From: Xestospongia bergquistia
Lineage: Eukaryota > Porifera > Demospongiae > Haplosclerida > Petrosiidae
Assembly (NCBI GenBank): GCA_963965975.1
Contig: OZ014414.1
Location: 2,083,501-2,147,500, forward strand
Length of the DNA: 64,000 nt
Direction: 5' to 3'
Positions 23,356 through 36,239 of the stretch are shown here, in pieces. Numbering within the stretch: the first letter of the stretch is position 1; every line of letters begins with the position of its first letter. Position numbers and translations under genes: made by a program. Below the pieces are notes generated by a model. It searched no databases. It saw only the letters and a program-made list of their open reading frames with translations, and was not told where the DNA came from.

Positions 23356-24676
23356 GTGTTAGAGATTACGTTGTTATTATTATCATCTATCACATTAGTT
23401 AATCCTAATTACAGTTGTCTATAATTTTCCGTATACAATCGCTGAAAATATACACACTAAACTATTGATTAACTCACAAGAAAAAGAAGAAAAAAAAGAA
23501 AAGAAAAAGAAAGAAAAATCAAAAAAAAAGAAAAAAAAAGAAAAAAAGGAAAAGAGTGCAGAAAAGAGAACATCATAACGACATTTTACAGGAAGTTGTT
23601 ATTAGTTTTAATTAAGAGGAGGAGCAACACTTGTCTGTTATATTGAGCAAATCCATCACATAAAAGGATAATGCTAATAAAAAGTATGAGATATAAAATA
23701 TCTGCTTTGCTTATGTACACTCCTTGTTCACATAGGACTATTGCAAATATTTATCACCTCACATAGAAGGATGATGGATGGATAGATAGATATTATATGT
23801 AATATTTAATATTAAAATATTGAGGTACAATACAGTGCTTATAATAGTAGTACTAACATATTTAACATTGAAAAATAGGCATAAATATTAATATCCATGT
23901 TTATAGTAGAGAATTATTATATGCATCTATCAACATATTCAGGTTCTTATATTTGTGCCTATTGCAGATACTGAATATTTCCAGCAAAAAAGAAAAAAAA
24001 TTGCTAGCAAAAAAAATAACAGTACATAAGCTACTTTTAAGATTAATTTTATATTCTAGTTGACAGAAAGTTGACTGAATAATTATATTTGTGTGAAATT
24101 AATAGGATTTAATGTTATGATAACACTTATATGTGAACTAAATGAGTAAGCATAGTCTGTATATCTCTGATAAATTGTAAGGGGTCAAATGTTTATACTA
24201 ATTTTAGTGAAATTTTAAGTTTATTGGGTTCTAGCATTTACTCATGTGATGCTTTCTTATATTTTGGCTTCTATCATATATTATAATTACTCTTATTATA
24301 CATTTTATGTCAAGTTTGGCCTTTTATTATGCTTACAAACTTAAATCATGTCTATGTAACTAATTGTATGATTTGCACACATAATAGGATAATTGTAGTA
24401 GCAAGTTATATATATATGTTTTATAAGTCATATTCAATCATAGTTGGTTTTAATTGGACATACAATTATGTTAATTAATGTTATGTTAATGTCCTTTGTA
24501 CTTATTAGGGCAATCAAGGAAAAAATTATTTATACTGAATACTGTATTACTGTATTTATCTTGGTAATTTTAGTGATATTTTGTGATTGTTTTTCTTCCT
24601 AATAATAAATATGACATGTTTATTTGCACTTGTATAACAGTGCTACCGGATCCAATCACATTAAATATACCTTTGA

Positions 24677-24677
24677 C

Positions 24678-24755
<78 letters not shown>

Positions 24756-24770
24756 TATACATATATATGT
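24677..24770. repeat. (TA)n microsatellite
   Basis: About 95 nt of almost pure TA with a few interruptions. It is self-complementary and can extrude as a cruciform. Reading frames across it are artefacts. Confidence 0.95.
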
Positions 24771-25943
24771 ATATATATGTATATATTCCTTCATTAACTT
24801 TGTTATTATTAACGATATTAACAGAATTAAACATCAATTGCAATGTTCAAATGAGAAAATGTGTGTTTAAAAGCTAATTATAGGCTATGCTGTCTTAGTA
24901 GATCACTATATAAGGCTACTAATTATTAATATAGAGATGTTGCCCAATGTCATGATATCATAGAGAAAGTTCAAAGTTGAGATTATATGTATAATACAAT
25001 TATATATAATGTATAAAAGAAGCCAGACTATAAAGATAACTTTGTTATTATAACATAATTACCTTTAAATTCAATTAATTAGCATAAATATATACAGACT
25101 GTTTTAGCTACAATTGTAACACACAATGTCATTCCTTGAACTTGACTTTACCTCATATATAATACCTATATAATATATACATGTACATATACATTACAAC
25201 ATTTAAACTTCAAATCAAATTCAATACTTTTAAGTCTGATATTCTGTCAACTGTGATATCAAACTATGTAGGGTATAGTTTTCAATTGTTTGATAGTGTA
25301 TACATTATTTATATATAAAACACATATATGTTTGATTATAACATTAAACTGTAATGACTTCACAAAAATATAATATTAGTTAGTCTGATTTCTGTCAAGT
25401 ATGATATCATGCTATTGCTATCAACTTCAAACAAGTAATATTAGTCTGAATTCCTTTTAACTAAGATATCATATTATGTAAGGAAAAGCCCTGATTATTT
25501 ATAAAATAAACATTATAGGTTTGCATCTGAGTGGTTGACATTGATATATCCACTGTGATGTAAATGATCAAGGACTGTAATTAGAGCTTCTCCTACAGTC
25601 AGTTATCTATTCACTGTAATATATATTATTGCACTGATTAACTGAGTAATTGCAGAGATAGACAAGTTAATTGTCCTATATTTTAGAATTTAAATGCAAG
25701 ATGTATCCCTACAATAAAAATACATCTTAATAATTCTGTCTGTTTATCTAAACATTACATAGTACAGCAATTAAAACACTATATATATATGCACCACTAC
25801 ATCTTAAAACTATAACAATATTAGTAATTGAATGATTATATTAAATATTACAATATAATTCTAACCAGTTTTTTTCTAAAAAAAACAAAGCAGTTCAAAA
25901 ATATTACTAACAATGTGTACAATAATTATAATATATTATTTAA

Positions 25944-26075
25944 AATGTGTAAGATGAGTGAATTATCATATGGAGAATGTTCCTCTTTTCGAAAACCTAT
26001 TACATTTTTCTCCTTATCTATACTATATGGTCTAACATTGACTGCCATGGGTTGACCAGATAGTTAACTCTGCCT
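25944..26075 (-). pseudogene. Relic of the PPPY-tail membrane protein gene
   Basis: Read on the minus strand, the frame after PMAVNVRPYSID continues through GFRKEEHSPYDNS. It matches the C-terminal exon of the gene at 62594-63214 (PMATNFRPYEID), with a TAA upstream. It keeps a reading frame that the 62.7 kb copy has lost by one base, so it helps define the ancestral C-terminus. No transmembrane exon found beside it. Confidence 0.6.
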
Positions 26076-27416
26076 CTCAGTTTATTAAAAGGAAGAGGGG
26101 CTAACTTGCTAGACTAATACAGTTATTGATTTGGTTATAAAATGTCTGCTAACAATAACTAATATATTAATAAACTCATGTCTCTTTATCTAAAAATCTT
26201 GAGTCCTTCCAAGGATCACATCCTATAGCTGTGATCCACCAATGTGCAGTTATTGATTTAACATTGACCCCTCTGTGCTCTGTGTGAAGTGTGGCAGCTA
26301 ACCTGAGCCTGATCATAAAGCCCCAAATAGCTTGGCATATATATTATTGACTTGTATTTATAATGCAACAGTTCATTTAGTAACACTTATTTGTCATATA
26401 CATGTAGGTATTTTTGATCAGTCAAATGGATGACAAAGTTTCGATCTAATATGCAAATATTATCATCTGATCATTAATAATATACAAAGATACTTGAAAA
26501 TTTGACAGCTGTTATAACAGAAAAACTCACTCTAGCCATCTACACTATATCTGTAGTACCTCATCAGCTGTGGATCTTCAGCTGCCAACAGTCAATAATT
26601 CTATAAGAGCATGCAGGAAATGAATACTCAATATTTCCTTCATGAATATATGTATATCATTAATGATCAGTAATTACAATGATGATGTTTGCATAGATAA
26701 TACAGAAATAATGGACACCTGTTAGACTATTAATAATGTTTGCATTATTGAGCTATGCAAACATCATCATTCTAATTGTTGATCATTAATAATATAGAAA
26801 CATTCTTAATAATCTGACAGATGTTAACTCAATATCATAGCAGAACAAATCACTCTACCCTTCTACACTATATCTGTAGTACCTCAGCTGTGGATCTTCA
26901 GCTGCTAAATGTCTCCTACAGTCTGTAAGATTAGGAAATGAAGACCCAATATTTCTTTCAGAAACTTGTGTATATTATTAATGATCAGTAATATAGTCAG
27001 CAAAATGATGAATATTCATATATTGTAGCTATGACATCATTACATTATATTATATTACCTCATAAGTATAATAAAACTGAAATGATTAGACTCCACAAGA
27101 AGAACAATTAGTTTTAATGTGTATTTTCGGGAGATCTTAAATTCTACTACTCTCTATAGTTACATATACAGAAATATTAGACACCTGTCAAACTACCAAG
27201 AGTGTTGTATATTATTAATGATAAGCACTTAGTATGATGATGTTTAGAAACAGATCTCATTCTTACCAACTATAATAATACAAACATTATTGATAGTCTA
27301 ACAGATGCCTATTGTTGTAGTATTATTATTACCATCTATTCAAACGTAAGTGCTGATAGTAGATATAATATAATCAGTTGACAATAGTCTACATTCGTGT
27401 TGTTAGTGAGCTAGTC

Positions 27417-27783
27417 ATGTTTACTGCTGTGTGCCTCTACATCATATCTCTTAGTTATCTGTCAACTAAAGCTGGAGATATTAAAATATAAGTAATATAC
27501 TAGTGCTGACATAGGGGTAGGAATAAAGTTTAAGTTGGGGGGGCTGACCTTATATTAATTGCGTTATATTATTAAACATCAAAAACGACCAAAAAATTAA
27601 TTCGTCTGTTTTTACATGAAACAAACACTTTAGCTATTTCTAATAATTTTATGTTATCGGTACGGTCCTTACGTGTATGTAACAGCATGACATGCTGATA
27701 TAGTACTGTAACTCTCGCTCTGTCTCCTCTCTCTTTCTCTCTCAGTCTCTCTCTCTTTCTATCTCTCTCTCTGTCTCTCTCTC

Positions 27784-27854
<71 letters not shown>

Positions 27855-29490
27855 CTTTAGTGACATGGAATTCTCACTAGTTCTCCAATATACACTTAAT
27901 AATACCTATAATTGTTCACCATTGGATGTACCAAATGAAGGTGTTCTCATTAAAGCATTAATTGACAATACTACAGTTGTTCCACTTCATTTCTATTATG
28001 TAAATGGAACAGAAGATAATCATAAAATTGAACATATTCCCACAGTGACCTTCATTAGCTCATCATTCCTTAATTTAACATATAATACTACTCCATATAA
28101 TGCTAATACATATGCTAAATATACTACATATACTGTTCCATTTACTGCCTCATCAGCTGTTGGACCATATCTTTATAACATTAACATTGACAATGATCTA
28201 CTGTTAAATCAAACAGTACGTTTTGCATGGAATCAGACATACAGAGCACCTCGTGCTAATTGTGATGTGTGGGCATTAGACAACATCAATATATCTCTAC
28301 AACACAATGGATGTTATCGACAAATATATCAACAAGATTTTAACAATGGGGAAACTCCTGGTTGGGATCTTATTAACTCAACTATCTCATTTAACTCTAG
28401 TCAATGTGATAGTTCAAGTGGTTGTCTTTATTTTACTGGTGGTCCTGAATATAAAGTAGTAGCAAGTCGTCAAGCAACATCCCCAATGTTAGATCTTCAT
28501 GTTATTACACCTGTTACTTTATCATCTTCACCTACTACTTATAAAGAGAATATATGTAATAATGATGAAAATATAATGTAAGTAATACCTTTATATATCA
28601 ATAAATAAAATGTATTTCTATCTTCTCAGAATCATCAATTTCTTACTTCAATTAACTCAATTCATTGGACCTGGTCCATGTACTGATACCTCACCTAATG
28701 GTATCCTTCTCTCTCTACATACTGAAGATACCTCATCACATTTGGCATATTTTGTACCAATGGGTAACAAATACTGGGCATATTTTAATGGTAGTAGTTT
28801 ATATAATGTTCCAATATACTCTCCTAGTAGTACTCAGAATACATTAATTACAACATGTCTTAATAATAATATCAATCAATTCTCATTGAGTTGGATACAA
28901 GAGAACTATACTATTAATAAAGATATCTGGAGTCTTAGTCAAGTCAATATAACATTGGAACAATATGAGTTATGTTATAAAAATGAGTGAGTAGTAATTC
29001 TTTATATTATATTCTAATAATACCTTATAGATCTTGGAATCTTTATAACGGGAATATATCACAATCATTATCTACTAATAACAGTACGTTGATGTTTGAT
29101 AATGGAAATGGGTCATCACCACGTAGTGCTAATCTTTCTTTCTCCTATCATTGTGACATATCATCACCTGCTGTAACAACCTCTAGTATTGAACGCTCAG
29201 CATCAACTACACCTGCTGTAACAACCTCTAGTATTGAACGCTCAGCATCAACTACACCTGCTGTAACAACCTCTAGTATTGAACGCTCAGGATCAACTAC
29301 ACCTGCTGTAACGACCTCTAGTATTGAACCCTCAGTATCAACTATAATCAGTTTGATTAGCACTAATGTTATATTTACCCCATTTCCAAGTCCTATGAAA
29401 TGTTGTTATGTAACAACCTCTAGTATCAAACCCTCAGTATCAAGTATAATCAGCATGACCAGTACTAATGTTATATTTACACCATCTCTT
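27417..29490 (+). pseudogene. Adhesion GPCR copy G, ectodomain only
   Basis: Exon 1 27417-27487 (signal peptide, ATG kept), exon 2 27861-28577, exon 3 28630-28986, exon 4 from 29031. Exons 2 and 3 are fully open and keep every reelin-like landmark (CDVWALDN, CLYFTGG, TSPMLDL). The stalk has about 4 repeats. At about 29488, inside the stalk, the sequence switches to the 5' flank of copy H, the same DNA found at 27170-27320 before G. The open frame then ends after about 22 foreign codons (stop at 29551). HormR, GAIN and 7TM are absent. The donor of exon 1 is AT (ATAAGT) where H has GTAAGT. If spliced it would encode a secreted reelin-like/mucin fragment; the lost donor argues against normal expression. 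Confidence 0.8.
27715..27840 (+). repeat. (CT)n then (TA)n tract in intron 1 of copy G
   Basis: CT-rich repeat with interruptions, followed by (TA)n directly before the TTTAG acceptor of exon 2. Confidence 0.93.
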
Positions 29491-29751
29491 ATAGTTACAT
29501 ATACAGAGATATTGGACACCTGTCAAACTACCAAGAGTGTTGTATATTATTAATGATAAGCACTTAGTATGATGATGTTTAGAAACAGATCTCATTCTTA
29601 CCAACTATAATAATACAAACATTATTGATAGTCTAACAGGTGTCCATTGTTTCTGTATTGTTAATATCATCTATTCAAACATAAGTGCCGATAGTAGATA
29701 TAGTGTAATAAGTTGAGAATAGTCTACATTCGTGTTGTTAGTGAGCTAGTC

Positions 29752-30088
29752 ATGTTTACTGCTGTGTGTCTCTACATCATATCTCTTAGTTATCTGTCAA
29801 CTAAAGCTGGAGATATTAAAATGTAAGTAATACACTAGTGCTGACAGAGGGGTAGGAATGAAGTTTAAGTTGGGGGGGCCTGACCTTATATTAATTGCGT
29901 TATATTATTAAACATCAAAAACGACCAAAAAATTAATTCGTCTGTTGTTACATGAAACAAACACTTTAGCTATTTCTAATAAGTTTAAGTTATCAGTATG
30001 GTCCTTATGTGTATGTAACAGCATGACATGCTGATATAGTACTATAACTCTCACTCTCCCTCCCTCCCTCCATCCCTTCCTCCCTCCC

Positions 30089-30136
<48 letters not shown>

Positions 30137-33100
30137 TCTCTCTCTCTCTCTGTATATGTATGTATATATATATCTTTAGTGACGTGGATTTCTCATTAGT
30201 TCTCCAATATACATCTAATAATACCTATAATTGTTCACCATTGAATGTACCAAATGAAGGTGTTCTCATTAAAGCATTAATAGACAATACTACAGTTGTC
30301 CCACTTCATTTCTATTATGTAAATGGAACAGAAGAAAATTATCAAATTAAACATATTCCCACAGTGTCCTTCATTAACTCATCATTCCTTAATTTAACAT
30401 ATAATACTACTGCATATAATGCTAATACATATGCTAAATATACTACATATACTGTCCCATTTACTAACTCATCAGCTGTTGGACCATATCTTTATAACAT
30501 TAACATTGACAATGATCAACTGTTAAATCAAACAGTACGTTTTGCATGGAATCAGACATACAGAGCACCTCATGCTAATTGTGATGTGTGGGCGTTAGAC
30601 AACATCATTATATCTCTACAAAACAATGGATGTTATCGACAAATATATCAACAAGATTTCAACAATGGGGAAATTCCTGGTTGGGAATTTATTAACTCAG
30701 ATATCTCATTTAACTCTAGTCAATGTGATAGTTCAAGTGGTTGTCTTTATTTTACTGGTGGTCATGGCAATGAAACAGTAGCAAGTCGTCAAGCAACATC
30801 CCCAATGTTAGATCTTCAAGTTATTACACCTGTTACTCTATCATCTTCACCTACTACTAGAAAAGAGAATATATGTAATAATGATGAAAATATAATGTAA
30901 GTAATATCTTTATATATCAATAAATAGAATGTATTTCTATCATCTCAGAATCATAAATTTCTTACTTCAATTAACACATTTCATTGGACCTGGTCCATGT
31001 ACTGATACCTCACCTAATGGTATCCTTCTCTCTCTACATACTGAAGATAGCTCATCACCTTTGGCATATTTTGTACCAGTTGGTAACAAATACTGGCCAT
31101 ATTTTAATGGTAGTAGTTTATATAATGTTCCAATATTCTCTCCTAGTAGTACTCAGAATACATTAATTACAACATGTCTTAATAATAATATCAGACAATT
31201 CTCATTGAGTTGGATACAAGAGAACTATACTATTAATAAAGATATCTGGAGTCTTAGTCAAGTCAATATAACATTGGAACAATATGAATTATGTTATAAA
31301 AATGAGTGAGTAGTAATTCTTTATATTATATTCTAATCATATCTTTGTAGATCTTGGAGTCTTTATAATAGGAATATATCACAATCATTATGTACTAATA
31401 ACAGTACATTGATGTTTTATAATGGAAATGGATCATTACCACGTAGTGCTAATCTTTCTTTCTCCTATCATTGTGATATATCATCACCTGCTGTAACAAC
31501 CTCTACTATCGAACCCTCAGTATCAAGTATAACCAGTATGACCAGTACTGATGTTATATCTACACCATCTCCAAGTCCTATGAGTTGTTGTTATGTAACA
31601 ACCTCTAGTATTGAACCCTCAGTATCAACTACACCTACCTCTAGTATTGAACCCTCAGATACTGTAATCAGTATGTTTAGCACTACTGTTATATTTACAC
31701 CATCTCCAAGTCCTTTAAATTGTTCTATTGATGGTATATGGCCAGAGACATTACCAGGTTATAATGTCACTGGGTCATATTGTTATAAAGGAACTATTAA
31801 TGGTAAATGACAACTTCTCCTTACATTATAATCCTCTTTAACAGGTACCAGACTATGTAAACAAGATGGAAATTGGGATGATAATATTTATTGTTTTACT
31901 AGTGAACAATTTAATACTGTATTATCAAAAGTATAGCACTAATAATATATTTTACAACATTATCTCTAACTCTATTACATACACAGATCAATATTTCATC
32001 TCTAATAGCTTTGGAAATATTAAGTGAAAATAATGAAGATATAACAGTTGATCAAACCATTTTCTTATTGTCTACTATTGTTAATAATCAGTTAAACCAG
32101 TTACCAGAACCTGTTTCAATTAATTTCACTACGGTATGTACAATATAATGTAATTAATTACAGTTCATGATTATTATTATAGTATTTTAATAATGTTATT
32201 AATAATATACTGACAAACAAGACTATTCCTGATAATGAGGTTAATTTATAATTGATTACAGGATAATTACATTAATGATTACAGGATAAGAGACGATCTA
32301 TTGGTAGTCAACTACTTCTAATGTTAGATATATTTGCATTATATCTTCATAATACTACAAGACTACAGATGATAGGAGATACTATTGGTAAGTATAAATA
32401 CATAAGTTGGTTACTTTGTGTCTCTCTTGTATATATAGCATTTATTATTAAAGAGATTACAACTATAACTGGTCCAATTCAAGCAATATCTCTTAATAAT
32501 AATTCTCTTACTATACCTTCTGATGTATTTGATAGTCTGCCAGTTAGAGTTGCATCATTTTACTACCAAAACTTAGCAAGATTGTTACCAGTTCATCATC
32601 CTAACCAATCAATCATATCTCCAATTCTCTCCTCTACTAATTGTACAAACTGTTCTGTAACAGGTCTGACTACACCAGTTAGCATTGTGTTTAACTTGTC
32701 CAGTCAACAGGTATAGCAAAACACATTTAGTGGTCATAGCAACCATATCTCTTCCTCTACACAGATATCAAATATTGATAATTTATCTTGTGTATATTGG
32801 AAGTTTCAATTGTACATAGAGCATGAAAATATATAATGAGTGTATTATATCTCCTATTAGATCTGATATAACATTACCAAGTGGTGAGTGGAACACCAAT
32901 GGGTGTGGTCTTATTAGTCGAGAGGGTTTAACAATAAAATGTCAATGTGATCATCTAACACATTTTGCTATTCTACTTAGTCCAGGAGTACAAGTACATT
33001 AGTTTGTCTGTCGATATATATACCTGTCGATTTTATAGGTTAGTGACAAAGATCTTAAGGTCCTTCAAACTATAGGTGTTGTGTTAATACCTATCTCTCT

Positions 33101-34532
33101 GATATGTATGTTACTGACAATATTAACCTATGTTTGTATGAGGTATGATATACATCCATATTCCAGATAATTTATATTTGGCCATAGATCATTGTGGAAT
33201 ATGAGGAACTATATTCATGTTATGTTATGTAGCAATTTATTGATAGCACAACTTTTGTTTGTAGTGGGCATTGAACAAACCAAGTATTGGGTATGTGGTC
33301 ATGTGACTCTCATATGATTATTATTGGCGTGTATCATTTAAGTTTGTATGTTCAACAATAGCTGTAGTACTGCAGTACATGTTTCTAGTGACATTTATGT
33401 GGATGTTAATGGAGGGTGTGGTCTTATACGTTGCTTTGGTTAGGGTCTTTGTATCACGCCCTAAACAATACATAATACGTTTTACACTACTGAGTTATGG
33501 TCTGTTAGTTATATTCATTGATATATCAATTAGTTTGATAATTATTAGGTATTCCTGGAGTATATATGTTGATTATAGTACCCATTGGGTATCTTCTTGG
33601 TACTGATGAAATCCACAGCCACTACTTATTTTACAAAAATAAAAAACTGATTGCGTGAGTAGTAAAGTCATAAAAACTTAATATATTTATCAATGTTTAT
33701 AGATGTTGGTTAAATTATGAGAGTGGATTTATATGGACATTTATTGCACCAGTTATCCTAATACTTCTAGTAATTTTAATGAATAGATGGATTAATAATA
33801 ATATGATGACACTATTCAGGTCAATATTGGGTTCTTCATCATGTCTATTGTGATAATAAGAAGACATCAAAACCATCAACGACATAAAGATGAAACTGCT
33901 AACATCAAGTATGATGTAATTATTTTGTTAATTGTAACATTTCTCACAGACAACTGATAAAATCTTCTATATCACTTACTATAGTGATGGGTATAGGATG
34001 GCTAGCTAATGTTCTTTTTTTCTCAGACAAATTACTCTTTATTGCATATATAATGACAGTCTTTATTGCTGGTCAAGGTATTATTATCTTCATACTTTAT
34101 GTGCCTCTCTCTAAACCTGTAAGTCTGATTATCACTACTAGTGAAGATAAATATCACACAGACACATATGTACATATATGTAAATACAGGTTAGAGAGGC
34201 ATACTTAAAATGGTTATATAATAAAAAAAGAAAATCTCAAGTCTTTAGCAAAAATTATTTCACTAACGCAGCTTCATTAAGGACATCAGTAAGTTCCAAT
34301 AATGTCATTATCATGAAATCTTATTTTTTTTACAGAATATTGTTAAAAAGTCTGAAAGATCAGTTCCTTCTGTTAATAACTCTGGACAATACACTCTAGG
34401 AACAATTGATGGTATGTATGTATATATGTACATCTGGTAATAATCTTTTGTTCAACATCAGAAAGTACATTAGATACTTTTAAGAAATTAAAGAATGCTG
34501 AACAAAGTAATGAAACTAAACTTAACATGTAA
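29752..34532 (+). CDS. Adhesion GPCR copy H, complete: reelin-like/mucin/HormR/GAIN/7TM
   Basis: The cleanest copy. Exons: 29752-29822, 30180-30896, 30949-31305, 31351-31802, 31845-31930, 31987-32133, 32183-32239, 32285-32387, 32439-32710, 32765-32811, 32861-32993, 33039-33142, 33188-33290, 33343-33499, 33549-33654, 33703-33769, 33820-33908, 33950-34118, 34190-34288, 34336-34411, 34462-34532 (TAA). The sum is 3,483 nt: 1,160 aa, every junction GT-AG, no internal stop. Residues 1-23 signal peptide; 24-381 reelin-like region (CDVWALDNI, CLYFTGG, TSPMLDL, FSLSWIQ); 382-532 stalk with few repeats plus the first half of HormR (IDGIWPE); to 561 the rest of HormR (RLCKQDGNWDD); 562-814 GAIN with GPS CQCDHLTHFAIL; 815-1079 seven helices; 1080-1160 basic tail. 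Expected to self-cleave at HL/T and remain as a two-part membrane receptor. Ligand and G protein unknown. Confidence 0.92.
30053..30160 (+). repeat. CT/CCCT tract in intron 1 of copy H
   Basis: TCCC-rich then CT repeat, followed by TGTATATG units before the exon 2 acceptor. Confidence 0.93.
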
Positions 34533-35399
34533 TTATCATGTTCCAATGAAGGAGCTAAGATTGTATTGTAGTTTTAAAGTGTTGATAGTCAACAAATTAT
34601 AAACATTCATAATATCAAAATGTAGAGATGCATTGTTGTTTTGTCAGTTACCTGATTACGTTGTTATTATTATTATTTATCACATAACTTAATCATAATT
34701 TTAGTTGCCTATACTTATAATTTTCTGAATACAATTGCTGAAATATACACTCGATTAACTTCATCAGTTAATATTAATGGGAGTGACTCAGTAAATACAC
34801 AAAAGCTGCTAAATTTAAGTAGCAGACATTGTTCCTAGTTGCTTATAGTATATATAAATATCAACAGCTTATAATTAAACACCATTTAATGTAGTGATGA
34901 TGGTAAAAGATATTAATTAGCTCAATGTAGGAATAGTTCTATGAACATCCCTACATATTATACCATGCTATCAAAGGTATAATGTTTTGTAACAATATTA
35001 TAGCAAGACAAAACAATACTATAAAAAATCTAAAATAAAAGGCTCTGATGTCTCAGTAAGTTTCTTCATAGGTACTAGGTAAGTCATTTTTCAAGTAAAG
35101 GTGAGTTTCAGTGATTGTTACAACATTAATAGGAACATTGTGCTGTGAGAGAAAGATGTGTAGAAAGATAAAACAAAGATAAATGTTAATCCACAGAAAG
35201 AGGAAGTATGTCACCTACTACTTACATTCCATCTTTAATTATAATAAATTTAATTTAATATTAGAATATATATTTACAATAAGAACAATCAAGGAAAATA
35301 TATTTATCCTCGTATAATATTATATCTTTTATATATTATATCAGTTTTAGTTTTGAAAATATTCTGAATCGAGATTCATCCTAGTTAATTTTTGACTCT
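34533..35399. other. Spacer after copy H
   Basis: AT-rich and non-coding. 34990-35210 resembles 10800-11020 after copy C, consistent with a shared duplicated 3' flank. Nothing gene-like seen. Confidence 0.65.
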
Positions 35400-35720
35400 A
35401 GATTGAAAGAGGGCAGTCAACCATTTTTTTTTTCTGAGCATCATCGTCTACAAGCTCTTTTACTAATAATTCATCTGCTTGGCTATGACTGTCTTGACTA
35501 GCTAAATTTTGGACTGTCACTCCATTCTTTGTCTGAATGTTTATGTATGCATCTGCTTTTAGCAGAAATTCAGCAATCTCAATTTGACTGTTTTACTGGC
35601 TAGCATTAGGGCAGTCACTCTGTTGAAGTCTTGCATTCCTTATTTGAATGTGCTGCTGCAGAAGCCTAATTAATGTCTCATCATCACATGACAATGCTAC
35701 AAGGAAATTGTATTATTTTG
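35400..35720 (-). pseudogene. Ankyrin-repeat remnant (minus strand)
   Basis: The minus strand reads ankyrin-repeat consensus pieces: AEFLLKADAYINIQTKNGVT, then LASQDSHSQADELLVKEL, preceded by a poorer repeat (LIRLLQQHIQ) containing a stop. Ankyrin repeats are about 33-residue protein-binding units. Only about 2-3 degraded units are visible and the frame is interrupted, so this is a fossil or the decayed end of a larger gene to its right. Confidence 0.65.
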
Positions 35721-36239
35721 GGTATTATTTTGGATATGAGACTGCGCTGAAAGATCTCTGAAGGTCAGTGTTTTGTATTGATGCCTAGGCAGCAATAGCA
35801 AACATTAGTATACTCTACTCAAAGCATTGTTGATTGTGCATCAAGTGCTTATGTCGTAGGATTTGAGACTCTTATTGGCTTAAGATTGGTTTGTAAGTCC
35901 AATATAACTTCAGGGTTTCCAATTAATTATTCAAATTTCTGACTTTCTTTCAAGCATTTCAGTACAAATTTGATCAATATGACTATCAGATTCATATTAA
36001 AATACAGCAATATGTCATTTCTATCACTACAATAGAGTTCAAGTTAATAACTTAAAATCAAGAACTTTGTGTTTGGATACAGGGAAGTTGTCTTTGTACG
36101 AGGCACTTAACAGCCTTTTCATATGAAAAGTGAAATTTCTCCATTATTAACAAAGTGAGAATCTATAAGTATAATTCAATGAGGTTATAGCTTACGACTT
36201 ATTATCTGGAATTACCACTGGCCAGACGATTGATTTCAT

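Larger units (their letters stand above)
23356..27416. other. Large AT-rich spacer upstream of copy G
   Basis: No intact gene seen. Contents: an A/AAG-rich low-complexity run (about 23479-23560), a (TA)n tract (24677-24770), a relic of the 62.6 kb minus-strand gene (25944-26075) within a block (about 25020-26075) that matches 61720-62790, and repeated CATCATC/ATTAATAAT-type spacer units at 26420-27310. Units of the last kind also occur near 46140-46620 and 13680-13900. Confidence 0.65.

Noticed and set aside
24570..24870. Tyr/Ile repeat frames on both strands
   Set aside because: Translation of the (TA)n tract.
29908..30132. Arg-Glu repeat protein on the minus strand
   Set aside because: Translation of the CT/GA microsatellite in intron 1 of copy H.
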